DNA of 9,114 bases from Savagea sp. (GTDB taxonomy: Bacteria; Bacillota; Bacilli; Bacillales_A; Planococcaceae), in contig JASLCF010000066.1 in NCBI GenBank assembly GCA_030146155.1, positions 1 through 9,114 of the forward strand. Direction: 5' to 3'. Position 1 is the stretch's first letter, and the number at the start of each line of letters is the position of its first letter. A program made the position numbers and the translations under genes. Below the pieces are notes generated by a model that saw only the letters and a program-made list of their open reading frames with translations, searched no databases and was not told the origin of the DNA. Positions 7,008 to 9,114 of the stretch are shown piece by piece.

Positions 7008-8198
7008 ATGTCTCAAAAAAAAGAAGCCAGTCTCGTTTTACTTGTTATCGGAATTATTCTCGTCGCTGCGAATTTACGTTCACCCATTACAGCGGTCGGT
7101 CCACTAATCCCTCAAATTACTGAGAGTTTACACTTATCGAATACCGCTGCTGGTTTGATTACAACCATTCCATTGCTAGCGTTTGCTATTTTCTCCCCTT
7201 TTGCACCGCGATTAGCAAAACGCTTTGGGATCGAACGGACGATTTTCTATTCATTGCTCGTCATTACGATTGGCTTTTTCATTCGTTCAGTGCCGTCTAC
7301 AGCGATGTTGTTTATCGGAACGATTTGTATTGGTTTAGCCATTTCAATTGGCAATGTGCTGTTACCTGGTTTCGTCAAACTTAAATTTCCACATCGCATT
7401 GGCTTAATGACGGGGGTTTATGCCGTTTCTATGAATGTGCTGGGTGCCCTTGGTTCTGGATTAAGTGTGCCTTTTTCAAAAGTCGGTTCACTCGGTTGGA
7501 ACGGGGGCTTACTGCTCTTATCTGTTATCTCTATTGCAGCGGTGATTGTGTGGAGTGCACAACTGAAACATAATGTCATCACACCTACACCTGCTACAGA
7601 GCAGCAAAAAAATCCGTTATTCCGTTCTCCCCTTGCTTGGTCTATTACCTTATTTATGGGGATTCAATCTTTAATTTTCTATTCACTGGTTGCTTGGTTA
7701 CCGACCATGTTACAAATGAAGGGCCATACTGAGGAATTTGCAGGGTGGATTTTATTCTTATTACAAATGGTCATCGTGCCTGTGTCTTTTGTTGCGCCGA
7801 TTGTCATTGGAAAAATGAAGCATCAAGTTACTTTTGCTTTGTTCACGGCAGGAATGTTCGCCACAGGCATCGGTTTATTATTTATAGGAACTGAGAGCCT
7901 TTTATTTGTCGCTACGATTATTTTAGGAATTGCCTGTGCGAGCGGATTCAGCTTAGCGATGATGTTTTTCACTTTACGTACGAATACCGTGCAAGAAGCT
8001 GCCCAATTATCAGGTATGGCACAATCATTCGGTTACTTACTCGCAGCAAGCGGTCCTTTATTATTCGGGAAGCTGTATGATTTAACAAACGACTGGAACG
8101 TATCATTGCTGGTATTGATTGGATTTGCAGCGCTATTGGCCGTGACAGGTAGTGTAGCCGGAAAAAAACGCACACTCCAAGTCAACTCATCTCATTAA
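7008..8198 (+). CDS. MFS transporter of the CynX/NimT family
   Basis: This 396-residue protein has about twelve hydrophobic helices and a central loop near residues 185-205, the normal size and layout of a major facilitator superfamily carrier in the cytoplasmic membrane. The first helix ends in AANLRSPITAVGPL, a hallmark of the CynX/NimT (cyanate permease-like, YycB-like) branch. GNVLLPGFVKLKFP (115-128) in the fourth helix is also characteristic of that branch. Residues 63-80 (loop between helices 2 and 3, SPFAPRLAKRFG) correspond to MFS motif A. E. coli NimT exports 2-nitroimidazole and CynX is linked to cyanate, but most members have no known substrate, so the cargo here is open. The ATG follows the regulator's TAA with no intervening base, with AAAGGA inside the regulator's end about 10 nt upstream. 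The two genes therefore form one operon, and the regulator's ligand may be the transported compound or a relative of it. A hairpin terminator follows. Confidence 0.92.
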   Translation: MSQKKEASLVLLVIGIILVAANLRSPITAVGPLIPQITESLHLSNTAAGLITTIPLLAFAIFSPFAPRLAKRFGIERTIFYSLLVITIGFFIRSVPSTAMLFIGTICIGLAISIGNVLLPGFVKLKFPHRIGLMTGVYAVSMNVLGALGSGLSVPFSKVGSLGWNGGLLLLSVISIAAVIVWSAQLKHNVITPTPATEQQKNPLFRSPLAWSITLFMGIQSLIFYSLVAWLPTMLQMKGHTEEFAGWILFLLQMVIVPVSFVAPIVIGKMKHQVTFALFTAGMFATGIGLLFIGTESLLFVATIILGIACASGFSLAMMFFTLRTNTVQEAAQLSGMAQSFGYLLAASGPLLFGKLYDLTNDWNVSLLVLIGFAALLAVTGSVAGKKRTLQVNSSH

Positions 8199-8220
8199 AT
8201 AAGAGAACGCCTCGACATCA

Positions 8221-8257
8221 AAAAAATCTTAGAACGAAATTCGTTTTAAGATTTTTT
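8221..8257 (+). terminator. Rho-independent terminator of the GntR-MFS operon
   Basis: A near-perfect hairpin is centred at 8239: AAAAAATCTTAGAACGAA pairs with the sequence ending at 8257 over as many as 18 bp, with a single G-U pair. The descending arm ends in a run of T. It lies 22 bp after the transporter stop codon. Because the ascending arm begins with a run of A, it may also act weakly on the minus strand. Confidence 0.87.
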
Positions 8258-8264
8258 GTGTTTT

Positions 8265-8319
8265 AAGTCGTGGTATTTGAAGTCGTGGTATTTGAAGTCA
8301 TGGTATTTGAAGTCATGGA
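8265..8319. repeat. 15-bp tandem repeat, about 3.6 copies
   Basis: Units AAGTCGTGGTATTTG (8265-8279 and 8280-8294) and AAGTCATGGTATTTG (8295-8309) are followed by a partial fourth unit, AAGTCATGGAT, that runs into the inverted arm starting at 8306. The first two units are identical and the third differs by one base, so the expansion looks recent. The unit resembles the outer edge of the arm (TTTGAAGTCATGGAT), as if it was copied from there by slippage. Confidence 0.85.
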
Positions 8320-8336
8320 TTTCCATTCCGGCGGGC
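8306..8336 (+). repeat. Left arm of a 31-bp imperfect inverted repeat
   Basis: Read on the plus strand this arm matches the reverse complement of 8828-8858 at 27 of 31 positions, including the 12-base core TGGATTTCCATT and CGGCGG. The inner part of the 125-bp GC-rich repeat is not recovered after this arm beyond a faint GGCATGGCT, so this is either one end of a larger element or a decayed second copy in opposite orientation. Confidence 0.7.
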
Positions 8337-8510
8337 ATGGCTATAAAATTGGGCTTGCAGGACTTAGATCATGCAGTTATTGCAACAGGACGTTGTGAAC
8401 TTAGACTGCCTCATCGCCCAAGACCTTGCTCTTCTAGGTTTTTATCGCGTTTACCATGCTATTCATTCAATCAGCAACTACAATGACTCCGTATTTCTTC
8501 CAATAAAACG
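8337..8510. other. Unassigned intergenic segment with short internal repeats and a small hairpin
   Basis: No convincing gene is seen. The stretch is less AT-rich than the surrounding intergenic DNA and has internal order: TTGCAGGAC (8355-8363) and TTGCAACAGGAC (8380-8391), and ACTTAGA twice (8362-8368 and 8399-8405). TTGCAAC and GTTGTGA flank an AGGAC loop, making a roughly 7-bp hairpin at 8380-8398 with two G-U pairs. A 53-codon reading frame from ATG 8371 to TGA 8532 exists but has only a weak upstream AGGA and no recognised family. It could be part of a repeat element, a small structured RNA or a decayed gene; I cannot decide between these. Confidence 0.35.
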
Positions 8511-8514
8511 AGTT

Positions 8515-8545
8515 AAAAAAATGTTTTCTTGATATGAAGAAAACA
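8515..8545 (-). terminator. Weak candidate rho-independent terminator on the minus strand
   Basis: TGTTTTCTT (8522-8530) and AAGAAAACA (8537-8545) pair perfectly around a 6-nt loop. Read on the minus strand the hairpin is followed by seven T (8521-8515), the expected tail. The stem has few G-C pairs, so it would be a weak terminator, possibly for read-through from the minus-strand gene to the right. Confidence 0.4.
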
Positions 8546-8626
8546 AAGTCTCTTTATGTTGAAAACTTCATTTAAATTCAATCTACAAGTTTTAGTACTC
8601 AGCTACTATTAAAAAATGGAGGTTTT

Positions 8627-8657
8627 GCGTATATACGCTATTGAAAGGCGTATATAT
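8627..8657. repeat. GCGTATATACGC palindrome with a second GCGTATATA half
   Basis: GCGTATATACGC (8627-8638) is a perfect 12-bp palindrome. Ten bases on, GCGTATATA (8648-8656) repeats its first nine bases. The right part of the first copy (8630-8638) can also pair with the second copy to form a 9-bp hairpin around a 9-nt loop. It may be a protein-binding site or an RNA hairpin. There is no T-run after it, so it is not a terminator. Confidence 0.55.
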
Positions 8658-8724
8658 CTTAGGGATTGTAGCAGATTGAATGGAATCAACAAGGAGCTTA
8701 TTTCTTGTATAGAGAAAGTATCAA

Positions 8725-8849
8725 GTGGATTGAAATGGAGGCGGCGACTTCTGCGGGAACAGCACGAGCAGAAGCACCCGGACTGAGCAAAGCGAGGGAG
8801 AAGGCTGAAGCCGTGTCCGCGAAACGCGTCCGCCGCAATGGAAATCCAC
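8725..8849. repeat. 125-bp GC-rich intergenic repeat element
   Basis: The stretch is bounded by inverted GTGGATT (8725-8731) and AATCCAC (8843-8849) and is visibly richer in G and C than everything around it. It holds self-complementary pieces such as GGCTGAAGCC and CGCGAAACGCG, and GGCGGCGAC near one end mirrors GTCCGCCGC near the other. From memory it resembles the family of intergenic repeats (GCGGCGAC..CTGCGGGAACAGC) dispersed in Bacillaceae and Planococcaceae genomes; a genome search would be needed to prove copies. It has no plausible coding role, although open frames run through it. Confidence 0.65.
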
Positions 8850-8858
8850 GCCTTCAAA
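8828..8858 (-). repeat. Right arm of the 31-bp imperfect inverted repeat
   Basis: This is the partner of 8306-8336 (27 of 31 matches when reversed). It overlaps the right end of the 125-bp GC-rich repeat and extends 9 bp beyond it into CTTCAAA, directly before the terminator of the minus-strand gene on the right. No obvious direct target-site duplication flanks the two arms. Confidence 0.7.
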
Positions 8859-8862
8859 AAAT

Positions 8863-8902
8863 AAAAGAGTGATGGAACAAACATTCATTCCCTCACTCTT
8901 TT
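8863..8902 (-). terminator. Rho-independent terminator of the minus-strand gene at the right edge
   Basis: AAAAGAGTGA (8863-8872) pairs with TCACTCTTTT (8893-8902); after a single mismatch GGAA (8874-8877) pairs with TTCC (8888-8891) around a 10-nt loop. On the minus strand the hairpin is followed by a T-rich tail (TTTTATTTTTTG), and it lies 32 bp after the stop codon at 8935. Confidence 0.85.
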
Positions 8903-8934
8903 CAATACTATTCTACCTCAGAACCTATTTTGAT

Positions 8935-9114
8935 TTAAATGACAATTTTACTCTCTTTCGCTTTCTCCATAAAACGATCACTTGTTTTATTAAAGAATTG
9001 CTTCAATGCTATCCCACAAACAAAGGACAATAACACATAAAGGAAAAGATACAACATATTCTGCCAAACAATCGGCCAAATAATACCCCCGACTGCCTCT
9101 CTCAATAAAGTAAT
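8935..9114 (-). CDS. C-terminal end of a membrane protein, possibly YhgE/Pip family; 5' part outside the window
   Basis: A reading frame enters from the right edge and runs 59 codons to TAA at 8937-8935. The peptide begins ITLLREAVGGIIWPIVWQN, continues with a strongly hydrophobic helix (NMLYLFLYVLLSFVCGIAL) and ends in a basic, charged cytosolic tail (LKQFFNKTSDRFMEKAKESKIVI). A final transmembrane helix followed by a KP/NK...F.EK.KES tail recalls the C-terminus of YhgE/Pip (phage infection protein-like) membrane proteins, which have one N-terminal and several C-terminal helices. That family assignment is from memory on a short fragment. The well-formed terminator 32 bp downstream supports a real, intact 3' end. 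Confidence 0.65.
   Translation of the reverse strand: MTLLREAVGGIIWPIVWQNMLYLFLYVLLSFVCGIALKQFFNKTSDRFMEKAKESKIVI

Noticed and set aside
7969..8175. 68-codon minus-strand frame within the MFS gene
   Set aside because: Antisense to transmembrane helices of the carrier; no ribosome binding site.
8265..8319. CRISPR-like array
   Set aside because: Units are 15 bp, directly contiguous and without spacers, so this is a simple tandem repeat.
8256..8486. 76-codon plus-strand frame starting with repeated KSWYL units
   Set aside because: It starts in the terminator stem and its N-terminus is just the translated 15-bp tandem repeat; no ribosome binding site.
8371..8532. 53-codon plus-strand frame (starts MQLLQQDVVN)
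   Set aside because: Only a weak AGGA upstream, no recognised family, and the end runs into an AT-rich hairpin; left inside the unassigned segment.
8616..8786. 56-codon plus-strand frame (starts MEVLRIYAIE)
   Set aside because: No upstream ribosome binding site, and its last third lies in the GC-rich intergenic repeat.
8609..8884. 91-codon minus-strand frame
   Set aside because: It starts inside the terminator at 8863-8902 and runs through the whole GC-rich repeat; Cys/Ser/Arg-rich translation typical of non-coding repeat DNA.

Overview
The window comes from a low-GC Gram-positive bacterium, most likely a Bacillales member. The signs are AT-rich DNA, strong AAGGAGG-type ribosome binding sites, U-tailed hairpin terminators and protein families typical of that order. 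A GC-rich 125-bp intergenic repeat (8725-8849) is of the kind scattered through Bacillaceae and Planococcaceae genomes, recalled from memory. Genus cannot be fixed from the sequence alone.

Left part (1-6107), all on the minus strand. Reading in the direction of transcription, a membrane-anchored HEAT-repeat protein (6107-5079) overlaps a processive family-2 glycosyltransferase (5086-3695) by 8 bp. That gene in turn overlaps a 1068-residue membrane-anchored protein with a glycosidase-like TIM barrel (3705-499) by 11 bp. After an 82-bp gap follows a 5'(3')-deoxyribonucleotidase (416 to beyond position 1). The three overlapping genes look like one compact, translationally coupled polysaccharide synthesis module: a synthase with a DxD, ED, QxxRW active site, an outside-facing carbohydrate-active enzyme, and a cytosolic helical-repeat scaffold. 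I do not recognise it as a named, characterised exopolysaccharide system. No PilZ domain, BcsB-like subunit or diguanylate cyclase is seen in the window.

Middle (6108-8198). A 204-bp divergent intergenic region separates that operon from a plus-strand pair: a FadR-type GntR regulator (6312-7007, TTG start) and a CynX/NimT-type MFS transporter (7008-8198). The transporter start codon follows the regulator stop codon with no gap, so the pair is a two-gene operon, closed by a strong terminator at 8221-8257.

Right part (8199-8934). About 735 bp without a convincing gene holds several layers: a 15-bp tandem repeat, two 31-bp inverted arms about 490 bp apart, an unassigned stretch with a small hairpin, a GCGTATATACGC palindrome with a partial second copy, and the 125-bp GC-rich repeat. 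The inverted arms, with the tandem units apparently copied from the edge of one arm, suggest a non-autonomous repeat element or the remains of two oppositely oriented copies. The window ends inside the C-terminal part of a minus-strand membrane protein (8935-9114), possibly of the YhgE/Pip family, with its own terminator at 8863-8902.
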